64,000 bases of DNA, from NCBI RefSeq assembly GCF_046483665.1, contig NZ_JAWOCR010000011.1:1-64000 (forward strand). The letters run 5' to 3'. Under the pieces are notes generated by a model that was given only the letters and a program-made list of their open reading frames with translations, made no database searches and was not told the origin of the DNA. Every line of letters begins with the position of its first letter. The stretch's first letter is position 1. Positions 1 through 8,349 of the stretch are shown piece after piece. The translations under genes were made by a program, and so were the position numbers. The stretch comes from Thiohalophilus sp046483665 (GTDB lineage Bacteria; Pseudomonadota; Gammaproteobacteria; UBA6429; Thiohalophilaceae).

Positions 1-295
1 TCGGCGACGGTCGTGCCCCCGCTCCCGGGTCGCGGCTGCAAGCCCCTCCTACAAGACAGTTACCAGAACCTGGTAACTAGCAGCTAGCCCCGCCCGAAGG
101 GGCTTGTGGGAGGCGATTCCATCGGCGACGGTTGTGCCCCCGCTCCCGGGTCGCGGCTGCAAGCCCCTCCTACAAGACAGTTACCAGAACCTGGTAACTA
201 GCAGCTAGCCCCGCCCGAAGGGGCTTGTGTGAGGCGATGCCATCGGCGACGGTTGTGCCCCCGCTCCCGGGTCGCGGCTGCAAGCCCCTCCTACA
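1..295. repeat. 121-bp tandem repeat containing REP-like dyads
   Basis: The phrase TCGGCGACGG recurs at 1, 122 and 243, giving about 2.4 copies of a 121-bp unit with only a few substitutions. Each unit holds a dyad, GTTACCAG-aac-CTGGTAAC, and a longer imperfect inverted repeat with arms like TGTGGGAGGCGATTCC and its partner ending CCCCTCCTACA (105-174 and 226-295; the first copy is cut by the window edge). The same longer dyad recurs at 7984-8054 and 8134-8203, so it is a dispersed REP-like element. No coding sequence is visible in this stretch. Confidence 0.85.
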
Positions 296-343
296 AATCC
301 AGCTACCAGGTACTAGCAACTAGCACCTGGACCTAGATATTAA

Positions 344-377
344 AAAGGCGGCAGGAGCCACGCTCTTGCCGCCTTTG
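344..377 (-). terminator. Intrinsic terminator after ihfB
   Basis: Read on the minus strand, a stem built from AAAGGCGGCA and TGCCGCCTTT with an inner GAGC/GCTC pairing is followed by a run of T. It lies just beyond the ihfB stop codon and probably ends the hisC-to-ihfB transcript. Confidence 0.85.
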
Positions 378-404
378 GAATGGTAGCCACCCCGTGATAA
401 CGAA

Positions 405-713
405 TCAACCGGGCTGAATATCGACCCGCTCCATGCTTTCGTTGACCCGCTCGCGCATTTCCTTGCCGGGCTTGAAGTGCGGGACATACTTGGCTGCCAG
501 TTCGACCGAATCCCCGGTTTTGGGATTGCGGCCGATCCGTGGCGGCCGGTAATGCAAGGAAAAGCTGCCAAAACCCCGGATTTCGATTCGCTCGCCGTTG
601 GCCAGGGTGGTCGCCATGTGATCCAGCATGGTTTTCACGGCCAGCTCAACATCCTTGTAAGCTAATTGACTTTGCTTCTGCGAGAGAATCTCAATCAATT
701 CTGATTTTGTCAT
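405..713 (-). CDS. ihfB: Integration host factor subunit beta
   Basis: This 102-residue DNA-bending protein pairs with IHF-alpha (not in this window) to bend DNA in recombination, replication and sigma-54 promoter activation. It has the full HU/IHF fold: GFGSF at residues 47-51 and the minor-groove arm RPPRIGRNPKTG at 56-67, with the intercalating proline at position 64 as in E. coli. The frame stays open far upstream, but the start at 713 gives the family's normal length and has an AAGGA ribosome site 7 nt upstream. It lies 43 nt after rpsA, the usual gammaproteobacterial order. Two putative sigma-54 promoters in this window (near 25980 and 62150) are the kind that need IHF. Confidence 0.97.
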   Translation of the reverse strand: MTKSELIEILSQKQSQLAYKDVELAVKTMLDHMATTLANGERIEIRGFGSFSLHYRPPRIGRNPKTGDSVELAAKYVPHFKPGKEMRERVNESMERVDIQPG

Positions 714-756
714 AATCCGTCCTTCAGGGCAGACTTGCAACAGCCCGGTTGTGGCG

Positions 757-2433
757 TTATTCGTTGTTATCCATCTGTTCCTTGAGCAGATCGCCCAGGG
801 TCGTGGTGGCGCCAGTGCTGGTACCGCCGCTGTAATCCTTGATAGCCGCTTTTTCAGCGTCCGAGTCAATGGCTTTAATTGACAGGGAAATCTGGCGGTT
901 CTTGCGATCCACGCCGGTGAACTTGGCGTCAACGGTTTCGCCTTCCTTCAGGACGCTGCGCGCATCTTCAACACGATCCTGGGAGATTTCCGATGCCCGC
1001 AGATAACCTTCGATGCCGTCACCCAGATCGATCGTGGCGCCCTTGGGATCCACTTCGGTGATGGTGCCCTTGACCACGCTGCCCTTGGCATTTTCAGCCA
1101 GGAAGTTGGAGAAGGGATCCTTGTCCATCTGTTTGACGCCCAGGGAGATGCGCTCGCGCTCCGGATCCACAGAGAGAACAACCGCTTCAATTTCGTCGCC
1201 CTTCTTGTAGTTGCGCACGGCTTCTTCGCCGGGCACGTTCCAGGAGATGTCGGACAGATGCACCAGGCCGTCGATACCGCCATCCAGACCGATGAAGATA
1301 CCAAAATCGGTAATGGACTTGATGGTGCCGCTGACCTTGTCGTTCTTGTTGTGCTGGGCGGCAAAGGCTTCCCAGGGATTTTCCTGGCATTGTTTCATGC
1401 CCAGGGAAATACGACGACGCTCTTCGTCGATGTCCAGCACCATGACTTCCACTTCATCACCCAGCTGAACAACCTTGCTCGGGTGAATGTTCTTGTTGGT
1501 CCAGTCCATTTCGGAAACGTGCACCAGACCTTCCACGCCTTCTTCGAGTTCGACGAAGCAACCGTAATCGGCGATGTTGGTGACCTTGCCGAACAGACGG
1601 GTGCCTTCGGGATAGCGACGGGAGATATCGACCCACGGATCGTCGCCCATCTGCTTGAGGCCGAGAGAAACACGCATGCGTTCGCGGTCGAACTTGAGGA
1701 CCTTGACTTCGATCTCGTCACCGACCTGGACGATTTCGCTCGGATGCTTGACGCGCTTCCAGGCCATGTCGGTGATGTGCAACAGACCGTCAACACCGCC
1801 GAGATCGACAAACGCACCGTAATCGGTCAGGTTCTTGACCACGCCCTTGACCACGGCCCCTTCCTGCATGTTCTCCAGGATAGCTTCGCGCTCGGCGCCG
1901 CCTTCTTCCTCGACCACGGCACGCCGGGAAACGACGACGTTGTTACGACGCTGATCCAGCTTGATAACCTTGAATTCGAGATCCTTGCCTTCGAGATAAC
2001 TGGTGTCACGTACCGGGCGCACATCTACCAGCGAACCTGGCAGGAAAGCGCGGATATGATCCAGCTCGACGGTAAACCCGCCCTTGACCTTGTCGGTAAT
2101 GATACCGGTCACGGTTTCACCGGCTTCATGAGCGGCTTCGAGTTTCGTCCAGGTTTCGGCGCGCTTGGCCTTCTCGCGTGACAGACGGGTTTCACCAAAA
2201 CCGTCTTCGACCGAGTCCAGCGCTACTTCCACGTTGTCACCGACGCTGACTTCGAGTTCACCTTCTTCGCCAAAAAACTGGGAAACAGGGATCACGCCCT
2301 CGGACTTGAGGCCGGCATTGACGACGACAAAGTCATCAGTGATATCGACAACAGTACCGGTAATGATCGCGCCGGGACGCATCTGGGTTTGATTCAGACT
2401 TTCTTCAAATAACTGTGCAAAGCTTTCGCTCAT
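757..2433 (-). CDS. rpsA: 30S ribosomal protein S1
   Basis: The 558-residue protein has six S1 RNA-binding repeats and the standard proteobacterial length. S1 captures the 5' regions of mRNA on the 30S subunit and is essential for translating leaders with weak Shine-Dalgarno sequences. The repeats are visible as recurrent phrases such as GAFVDLGGVDGLLHITDMAW, GCFVELEEGVEGLVHVSEMDW and GIFIGLDGGIDGLVHLSDISW; the sixth is more divergent and the C-terminus is acidic. It follows cmk and precedes ihfB on the same strand. The leader between cmk and rpsA folds into hairpins (separate entry), compatible with the known autogenous control of S1 synthesis. Confidence 0.98.
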   Translation of the reverse strand: MSESFAQLFEESLNQTQMRPGAIITGTVVDITDDFVVVNAGLKSEGVIPVSQFFGEEGELEVSVGDNVEVALDSVEDGFGETRLSREKAKRAETWTKLEAAHEAGETVTGIITDKVKGGFTVELDHIRAFLPGSLVDVRPVRDTSYLEGKDLEFKVIKLDQRRNNVVVSRRAVVEEEGGAEREAILENMQEGAVVKGVVKNLTDYGAFVDLGGVDGLLHITDMAWKRVKHPSEIVQVGDEIEVKVLKFDRERMRVSLGLKQMGDDPWVDISRRYPEGTRLFGKVTNIADYGCFVELEEGVEGLVHVSEMDWTNKNIHPSKVVQLGDEVEVMVLDIDEERRRISLGMKQCQENPWEAFAAQHNKNDKVSGTIKSITDFGIFIGLDGGIDGLVHLSDISWNVPGEEAVRNYKKGDEIEAVVLSVDPERERISLGVKQMDKDPFSNFLAENAKGSVVKGTITEVDPKGATIDLGDGIEGYLRASEISQDRVEDARSVLKEGETVDAKFTGVDRKNRQISLSIKAIDSDAEKAAIKDYSGGTSTGATTTLGDLLKEQMDNNE

Positions 2434-2474
2434 GTTGGATTTCGCCTCAGGCCACGGCGTGACCTTGTCTGGGT

Positions 2475-2529
2475 GCAGTCGAAACTGCGGGGTTGATTAA
2501 ACACACAGGCGGAACCCCGGGGTTCCGCC
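2475..2529 (-). promoter_or_regulatory. Structured rpsA leader: two hairpins
   Basis: Positions 2508-2529 are a perfect 22-bp palindrome (GGCGGAACCCC and its complement). Positions 2475-2488 form, on the minus strand, GCAGT-TTCG-ACTGC, a stem capped by a stable UUCG tetraloop. Both lie between the cmk stop and the rpsA start. No T-run follows the palindrome, so a leader or mRNA-processing role for rpsA is at least as likely as termination. S1 leaders are known to be structured and autoregulated; a function here is inferred. Confidence 0.55.
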
Positions 2530-2543
2530 CACTTCATTGGCCG

Positions 2544-3230
2544 CTACTCGGCAAAACGGTCCCGACACCCGGCCAGGACCTGTTCGACCACCTGGTCGAT
2601 GTCCAGCGTGGAGGTATCCAGCACAATGGCATCGGCGGCCGGTTTCAGCGGCGAGGACTGGCGCTCGGTATCGCGCGCATCCCGCTCGGTGATCTCCCGT
2701 AGGAGGCCGGCCAGACTAGCACTTATTCCCTTTTCTTTCAACTGTTTATAACGTCTTTCGGCACGCACCTCGGCGCTGGCGGTCAGGTAGATCTTGAGGC
2801 CGGCATCGGGGAACACGGTGGTGCCCATATCGCGCCCGTCCGCCACCAGACCCGGGGCCTGGCGAAAATCGCGCTGGCGCTGCAGCAAGGCCGCGCGGAC
2901 CGCTTCGAGCGCAGCCACTTTGGAGGCGTCGTTGCCGATCTGCTCGGTGCGAATGGCATTACCCACCGGCTCGCCATCGAGTCTGGCCACCACCTCGCCA
3001 CTGTCCGGCAGGACTTCGAAATCCACATCCATTTGCAAGGCGTAGTCCGCCAGGGCACCCTCATCGGCTATATCAATGGCCCGCCGGGTAGCGCCCAGAG
3101 CCCCCAGCCGGTAGAGCGCGCCGCTGTCGAGCAGATGCCAGTTCAGGGTCCGTGCCACCCGACTGGCGATGGTCCCCTTGCCGGAACCGCTGGGGCCATC
3201 GAGGGTCAATACCGGCGCCGGTTCGCTCAT
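2544..3230 (-). CDS. cmk: Cytidylate kinase
   Basis: The cytoplasmic enzyme phosphorylates CMP and dCMP with ATP. At 228 residues it matches the family length. The P-loop GPSGSGKG is at residues 12-19, followed by the substrate region HLLDSGALYRL. The conserved VADGRDMGTTVFPDA block is close to the usual GRDIGTVVFPDA, and RDARDTERQSSPLKPAADA is the typical C-terminal lid motif. The start overlaps the aroA stop by 4 nt, suggesting translational coupling. The order aroA-cmk-rpsA-ihfB is common in gammaproteobacteria. Confidence 0.97.
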   Translation of the reverse strand: MSEPAPVLTLDGPSGSGKGTIASRVARTLNWHLLDSGALYRLGALGATRRAIDIADEGALADYALQMDVDFEVLPDSGEVVARLDGEPVGNAIRTEQIGNDASKVAALEAVRAALLQRQRDFRQAPGLVADGRDMGTTVFPDAGLKIYLTASAEVRAERRYKQLKEKGISASLAGLLREITERDARDTERQSSPLKPAADAIVLDTSTLDIDQVVEQVLAGCRDRFAE

Positions 3231-4555
3231 GCCGCGCCCTCCTGACTGATAGCCAGCCCCGCACCGGCGGCCCGTTCCACAAAGCCGGGGAACGAGGTGG
3301 CCACGTTCTCACAGTCCCGGACGGTAATCGGTCCGTCGGCCCGCAGCGCCGCCATCGCGAAGGCCATGGCGATGCGGTGATCGCCGTGGCTGTCGACCGT
3401 GCCACTGCCCAGTACCCCGCCGCGAATCACCATGCCATCCTCGGTGGGCCGGGCATCGACGCCCAGTACCTGCAGGCCGTCGGCCATCACCTGGATGCGA
3501 TCGCTCTCCTTGACCCGCAGCTCGCGGGCGCCGGTTAACACGGTCTCGCCCTCGGCGCAGGCGGCGGCAATAAACAGGGCCGGGAACTCGTCAATCGCCA
3601 GCGGCACCTGGTCCTCGGGGATAGGGATGCCTTTAAGCGGCGCGCTGCGTACCCGCACATCGGCCACCGGCTCACCCCCGACGGTCTGCTCGTTACTCAG
3701 GGTGATATCCGCGCCCATCTGCCGCAGGATAGTAATCACCCCGACACGGGTCGGGTTGATGCCCACATGCTCGAGCGTGATATCCGAGCCCGGCGCGATG
3801 CTGGCTCCGACCATGAAAAACGCCGCCGAGGAAATATCCGCCGGCACATCGATATTGCAGGCCGTAAGCTTGCCGCCGCTGGACAGACAGGCGGTGGCGC
3901 CGTCCCGTTGCAGCGGATAACCAAAGCCTTCCAGCATCTGCTCGGTGTGGTCCCGGGTCGGCGCCGGCTCGGTCACACAGGTTTCGCCCTCGGCATACAG
4001 CCCGGCCAGCAACAAACAGGATTTGACCTGGGCGCTGGCCACTGGCATGACGTAGTGAATCCCGTGCAACGCCTGACCGCCGTGAATCAGTAGTGGCGGC
4101 GTGCCGGCCTCGCTGGTCTCGATTTTCGCCCCCATCTCGGCCAGCGGGTCGGTGACCCGCTTCATCGGCCGTTTGTTCAGGGAGGCATCCCCCAGCAGGG
4201 TCGAATCAAACGGCTGGGCCGCCAGCAGCCCGGCGAGCAATCGCATGGAGGTGCCGGAATTGCCCAGATCCAGCGGTGCCGCCGGTGCCTTGAGGCCGTG
4301 CAATCCAACCCCGTCGATCACCACCTGCCCCGCTTTGGGACCGTCAATACTGACGCCCATCGCCCGAAACGCATTCAGCGTGGCAAGGTTGTCGGCCCCG
4401 TCAAGAAACCCGCTCACCCGGGTCGTCCCCTCCGCCAGAGCACCAAGCATGATGCTGCGATGGGAGATCGATTTATCGCCCGGGACACGCAGTCGGCCCC
4501 GCAGTTTCCCGCCGGGCTGGACTGTGAACAGGGGTGAAGTTGTTTTCTGAGTCAT
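3227..4555 (-). CDS. aroA: 3-phosphoshikimate 1-carboxyvinyltransferase (EPSP synthase)
   Basis: The enzyme joins shikimate-3-phosphate and phosphoenolpyruvate, the sixth step of the shikimate pathway. The 442-residue protein shows PGDKSISHRS at 25-34, LGNSGTSMR at 97-105, the ELRVKESDRI block and the C-terminal DHRIAMAFA. In many pseudomonads aroA is fused to tyrA; here the two are separate and are split by a membrane-protein gene. Glyphosate class cannot be assigned reliably by eye. It sits in one minus-strand run with tyrA, hisC and pheA, so most of the pathway from shikimate to phenylalanine and tyrosine is clustered. Confidence 0.97.
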   Translation of the reverse strand: MTQKTTSPLFTVQPGGKLRGRLRVPGDKSISHRSIMLGALAEGTTRVSGFLDGADNLATLNAFRAMGVSIDGPKAGQVVIDGVGLHGLKAPAAPLDLGNSGTSMRLLAGLLAAQPFDSTLLGDASLNKRPMKRVTDPLAEMGAKIETSEAGTPPLLIHGGQALHGIHYVMPVASAQVKSCLLLAGLYAEGETCVTEPAPTRDHTEQMLEGFGYPLQRDGATACLSSGGKLTACNIDVPADISSAAFFMVGASIAPGSDITLEHVGINPTRVGVITILRQMGADITLSNEQTVGGEPVADVRVRSAPLKGIPIPEDQVPLAIDEFPALFIAAACAEGETVLTGARELRVKESDRIQVMADGLQVLGVDARPTEDGMVIRGGVLGSGTVDSHGDHRIAMAFAMAALRADGPITVRDCENVATSFPGFVERAAGAGLAISQEGAA

Positions 4556-4580
4556 AACCGCCTACCCATCTCCGTCAGCA

Positions 4581-5909
4581 TCAGGTCGTGCTAACGATTT
4601 CCTCGTTGTTTGTCTTGTGAATCTGGCGGGTGTGCCAGGCGAAAATCACCGTCAAATAGGTCAGGAACACCGCCGTGTAGTTATTGTGATAAACCGGGGC
4701 CGAATCAGTAATCGAGAACATCATTATCGATATCATCAGCAAAATACCGGTAAAGGCACTTTCTCTTGATCGGTGTCGAGTCTTTACGAAAAAGTATAAC
4801 GGATAGAAATACAGCGCCAGCACGACAAGAAGCCCCAGCCCCCCTTTCGCCGCCAGTGCTTCGAAATAGACGTTATGCGGATGGGCATGATGTGCACTGT
4901 GTATGCGATTTTCATCGGCATACTGTTTTAGTTTGTCGTTGAAATTATAACGGCCGATACCCAGCAGGGGCTTCTCTGCTGCGGCAAACACGGAAGCGCG
5001 CCACATCTCCAGACGTTGACCAGCGCTGCTGTGACCGTATTTGTTCGGCCCGCCCGAATGTTCGACCATATAAGAAACATAGTTACCCACGTCAGTCACG
5101 GCACCATCTACGCGCTGCTTGGCTACATCGACCTGCAGATAACCCGTAACAATCAGGATAATCGACAGGGCTGCGAACAGCAGGGAGTTGCGCGCACGAA
5201 AATAATAAACAAAGGCAACCAGCACCCCGACCACCAGCGCCAGGTAAGCATTGCGTGCACCGGACATAAAGACAATGTAAAGTCCCGCCAGAGCAATAAT
5301 AATGGTAATAATATTTCGCCAGTGATATTTGGCCAGTTGCCGGTGCCAGGGCAGCTGCAACGCGATCATGAGCAACAACACGGGCCCCAGCAGTAACGGA
5401 CTGTAGGGTCCGGTAGTGCGTGGGCGATCCAGTACCATCAGTTCATGCAGCCCGAATGCTACAGCCAGCACAATCGCCAGCCAGGAGCCGGCCCACAGAT
5501 AGCGCCACAAATCGTCGCAGCCGCGGGCAACCAGATAAAAGGGAATGATGAGCAAAAATTTCAGTTCATTGCCCAGCGCCTTCTGCCCGGCATCATCCCA
5601 GCCATTGGCGGTAATCGACAGGATGGCTACAAAAAAGTAGGCCCCCAGTATCCAGAGCAGGACTTTCTCTTCACGATAAAGCGGTGGCGAGGAGGCCCGC
5701 TTCATCGGCCACAGGATCAGACTGGTGAGCAGCAGCAACCCAAAAAAGGTACTGGCCCAGTGCTGTACATAAATGACACCGATGGGAAACAGCAGCACCC
5801 ACAGGCGGATGAGACTCATCGACTCCAGCGGGAAATAGCGGGTAATCGGGGCCAAACGGGCGGCTAACATCATGGTCGTATTAAATTGTCCGTCACTGGC
5901 AGAAATCAT
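4581..5909 (-). CDS. O-antigen ligase / Wzy_C family membrane protein
   Basis: This 442-residue protein has roughly ten to twelve hydrophobic segments and one large polar loop. The loop, about residues 260-330, carries SAGQRLEMWRASVFAAAEKPLLGIG and then HAHPHNVYFEALAAKGGLG, the pattern of the Wzy_C family (O-antigen ligases WaaL, some polymerases and protein glycosyltransferases). Members transfer lipid-linked glycans in the periplasm. The chosen start overlaps the tyrA 3' end by 17 nt; alternative starts at the later MM or MSLIRL cannot be excluded. No glycan genes are nearby, so ligase, polymerase or protein O-oligosaccharyltransferase remain possible. Its place between tyrA and aroA looks like an insertion into a conserved operon. 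Confidence 0.8.
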   Translation of the reverse strand: MISASDGQFNTTMMLAARLAPITRYFPLESMSLIRLWVLLFPIGVIYVQHWASTFFGLLLLTSLILWPMKRASSPPLYREEKVLLWILGAYFFVAILSITANGWDDAGQKALGNELKFLLIIPFYLVARGCDDLWRYLWAGSWLAIVLAVAFGLHELMVLDRPRTTGPYSPLLLGPVLLLMIALQLPWHRQLAKYHWRNIITIIIALAGLYIVFMSGARNAYLALVVGVLVAFVYYFRARNSLLFAALSIILIVTGYLQVDVAKQRVDGAVTDVGNYVSYMVEHSGGPNKYGHSSAGQRLEMWRASVFAAAEKPLLGIGRYNFNDKLKQYADENRIHSAHHAHPHNVYFEALAAKGGLGLLVVLALYFYPLYFFVKTRHRSRESAFTGILLMISIMMFSITDSAPVYHNNYTAVFLTYLTVIFAWHTRQIHKTNNEEIVSTT

Positions 5910-6768
5910 CTCGCCGCTGCTTGGCGTGACGGAAGATTTCGAGCAATCGTTGACTGTCCTGGCGGCGTATCGCCTCGGTCAGAGTGTGTAAATCGGTGGT
6001 GAAGCGTTCCAGGCTCTCGACCAGCGCATCGCGGTTGGCCAGACAGATGTCGTGCCACATTTGCGGATCGCTGGAGGCGATGCGGGTGAAGTCGCGAAAA
6101 CCGCCGGCAGCATAATCGAAGATCTCCTGGCTGTCATCCTGGCGGGCCAGACTGTCGACCAGCGCATAGGCCAGCATGTGCGGCAAATGGCTGGTGGCCG
6201 CGAGCACGGCATCATGATGGGCCACGCTCATTTCCATCACGTCGGCGCCGGCCGCTTCCCAGAGCCGGCGGACGGTTTGCACGGCTGCCGGGCTTGTACC
6301 GGACTCGGGGGTGAGAATCACCCGGCGTTGCTCGAACAGTTCCGCGAACGAGGCTTCCACCCCGCTTTGCTCGGTCCCCGCGATGGGGTGACCCGGCACA
6401 AAATTGGCCGGCAAGCCGCCAAACACCTGTTCCGCGTCGGCCACCACACTGCCTTTGGCACTGCCCACATCGGTCACAATCGTGTTCGCCGACAGGACCG
6501 GGGCAATCTGTTCCAATACCGGGCGTATCGCTCCCAGGGGAACGGCCAACACCACCAGCTCCGAATCCTGGCAGGCTTTGGCCGGATCGGTCTCGACGGT
6601 ATCAACCACCCCCAGTTTGCGGGCAATCTCCAGCTGGTCGCGATGGCGACCGGCGCCAACCAGGGTGGTCACAGCATTGGCCCGACGCAGCGCCCGCGCC
6701 AGCGAGCCGCCGATGAGGCCGACACCGATGATGGTCAGTTTGTTGATGATCACGGGTTGCCCTGTCAC
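5893..6768 (-). CDS. tyrA: Prephenate dehydrogenase
   Basis: The enzyme oxidatively decarboxylates prephenate (or arogenate) with NAD(P), giving the precursor of tyrosine. The 291-residue protein begins with the dinucleotide-binding motif IGVGLIGGS (14-22), then TDVGSAKGSV and the substrate-binding GHPIAGTEQSGVEA. There is no N-terminal chorismate mutase and no C-terminal ACT domain, so it is the monofunctional form, as in the pseudomonad lineage. Its start overlaps the hisC stop by 4 nt. Prephenate versus arogenate preference cannot be read from the sequence. Confidence 0.95.
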   Translation of the reverse strand: MTGQPVIINKLTIIGVGLIGGSLARALRRANAVTTLVGAGRHRDQLEIARKLGVVDTVETDPAKACQDSELVVLAVPLGAIRPVLEQIAPVLSANTIVTDVGSAKGSVVADAEQVFGGLPANFVPGHPIAGTEQSGVEASFAELFEQRRVILTPESGTSPAAVQTVRRLWEAAGADVMEMSVAHHDAVLAATSHLPHMLAYALVDSLARQDDSQEIFDYAAGGFRDFTRIASSDPQMWHDICLANRDALVESLERFTTDLHTLTEAIRRQDSQRLLEIFRHAKQRRDDFCQ

Positions 6769-7898
6769 GGTGTTTGCCGGATCGCTTCCAGTGCCTCGAT
6801 GCAGCGCTGGTTTTCCTTCTCGCTGCCGACCGAGATACGCACATGTTCCGGCAGATCGTAATTGGCCACCGGGCGCACGATAATCCCCCGGCGTAATAAC
6901 TGCTCGTTGATCTCGGCAGCCGCACCGACCTTCACCGTGACAAAATTACCCGCCGAGGGGATGTAATCCAGTCCCAGCCGGTCGAATGCGGCGTAATACT
7001 GTTTCAGTCCGGCCGCATTGAGCGCGATGCTGCGTTGCAGATGTGCCGTGTCCGTCAACGCCGTTGCCGCCGCGGCAAGCGCCAGGTGATTAACGTTAAA
7101 CGGCTGGCGAACGCGGTTCAGATAATCGCCCACCTCGGGATGTGAAACCGCATAACCGACCCGCAACCCGGCCAGGCCGTAAGCCTTGGAGAAAGTGCGC
7201 GTCACGATCAGGTTGGGAAACGCTGCCAGCCATTGCAGACCATCGGGGTAATCCGCCACCCCCATCATCGGATCGGCGGCGTATTCAAAATAAGCTTCAT
7301 CCAGCACCACCAGCACATGCGGTGGAATCTGTTTTAAAAAATCATGTAATGCCGGTTTCGAGAGCCAGGTGCCGGTCGGGTTATTCGGGTTGGCGATAAA
7401 GATCAGCCGCGTGCGGTCGGTAATCGCTTCGCGCATCGCATCGAGATCATGTCCCCAGGCGCTGGCCGGCGTCATCACCGCTTTGGCACCGATGGCGCGG
7501 GTCACCAGCGGGTAGACTGCGAAGGCATGCTGCGAAAAAATCACCTCATTGTCCGGCGTCACGAACGCCCGGGCAATCAGTTCCAGCACATCATTCGAGC
7601 CGTTACCCAGCGTAATCTGCGACGGCTCGAGATCGAAACGCTTGCATAACGCCTGCTTGAGAACAAAACCGTTACCGTCCGGATAGCGGCTGAGTTCACT
7701 CAGGCTATCGCTGATCGTTCTCAATACATCCGGTGATGCGCCCAGCGGGTTTTCATTGGAGGCCAGCTTGATAACATCATCCAGCCCATATTCCCGCTTC
7801 AGCTCATCAATCGGCTTGCCCGGCTGGTAGGGTGTCAGCTCACGGACTCCCGGGGCAGCCAGTTCAGAAATATCGATTTTCTCTGCTAATCGTGTCAT
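6765..7898 (-). CDS. hisC: Histidinol-phosphate / aromatic aminotransferase
   Basis: The 377-residue class I/II PLP enzyme shows SNENPLGAS at 47-55, NPNNPTGTW at 170-178, DEAYFEY at 200-206 and the PLP-binding lysine K238 in TFSKAYGLAGLRVGY. HisC proteins transaminate imidazole acetol phosphate, but copies in the tyrA-aroA operon (hisC2 of Pseudomonas) often act on aromatic keto acids. The location directly before tyrA, with no his genes in the window, favours an aromatic role; this is inference from context. It is separated from pheA by about 450 bp of repeats. Confidence 0.93.
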   Translation of the reverse strand: MTRLAEKIDISELAAPGVRELTPYQPGKPIDELKREYGLDDVIKLASNENPLGASPDVLRTISDSLSELSRYPDGNGFVLKQALCKRFDLEPSQITLGNGSNDVLELIARAFVTPDNEVIFSQHAFAVYPLVTRAIGAKAVMTPASAWGHDLDAMREAITDRTRLIFIANPNNPTGTWLSKPALHDFLKQIPPHVLVVLDEAYFEYAADPMMGVADYPDGLQWLAAFPNLIVTRTFSKAYGLAGLRVGYAVSHPEVGDYLNRVRQPFNVNHLALAAAATALTDTAHLQRSIALNAAGLKQYYAAFDRLGLDYIPSAGNFVTVKVGAAAEINEQLLRRGIIVRPVANYDLPEHVRISVGSEKENQRCIEALEAIRQTP

Positions 7899-7941
7899 AG
7901 GGTTTAACTCAAAAATCTCTGCATCGTTTGGCTGCCCAGAT

Positions 7942-8203
7942 ACCAGGTGCTAGGTGCTAGGTGCCAGTAACTAGCCGAAGGCCTAGTGGGAGGCGATTCC
8001 ATCGGCGACAGTTGTGCCCCTGCTCCCGAGTCGCGGCTGCAAGCCCCTCCTACAAGACAGTTACCAGCATGTAGGCCCGATAAGGCGCAGCGGTATCGGG
8101 CAAAATCTCGAATCTAGAACCTCGCCCTTCTCTTGTGGGAGGCGATTCCATCGGCGACGGTTGTGCCCCTGCTCCCGAGTCGCGGCTGCAAGCCCCTCCT
8201 GCA
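7942..8203. repeat. Intergenic repeat cluster between pheA and hisC
   Basis: No gene is visible in 7899-8349. The segment holds heptamers of the type GGTGCTA (7942-7975), a REP-like dyad (7984-8054), a second dyad GCCCGATA with its complement TATCGGGC 11 nt later (8075-8101), and another copy of the REP-like dyad (8134-8203). The two REP-like copies match those at 105-174 and 226-295 closely. Confidence 0.8.
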
Positions 8204-8210
8204 ACAAACC

Positions 8211-8306
<96 letters not shown>

Positions 8307-8349
8307 CATCAAGTCTGCCAACTGCCCTCTGCAAACTGCCAACTTTGTT

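Noticed and set aside
1..295. CRISPR array from three long repeats
   Set aside because: The whole 121-bp unit repeats, including what would be the spacers, so it is a plain tandem repeat.
1258..2181. Plus-strand open frame of 307 codons opposite rpsA
   Set aside because: It is the complement of the S1 repeats, has no family motif, and rpsA explains the region completely.
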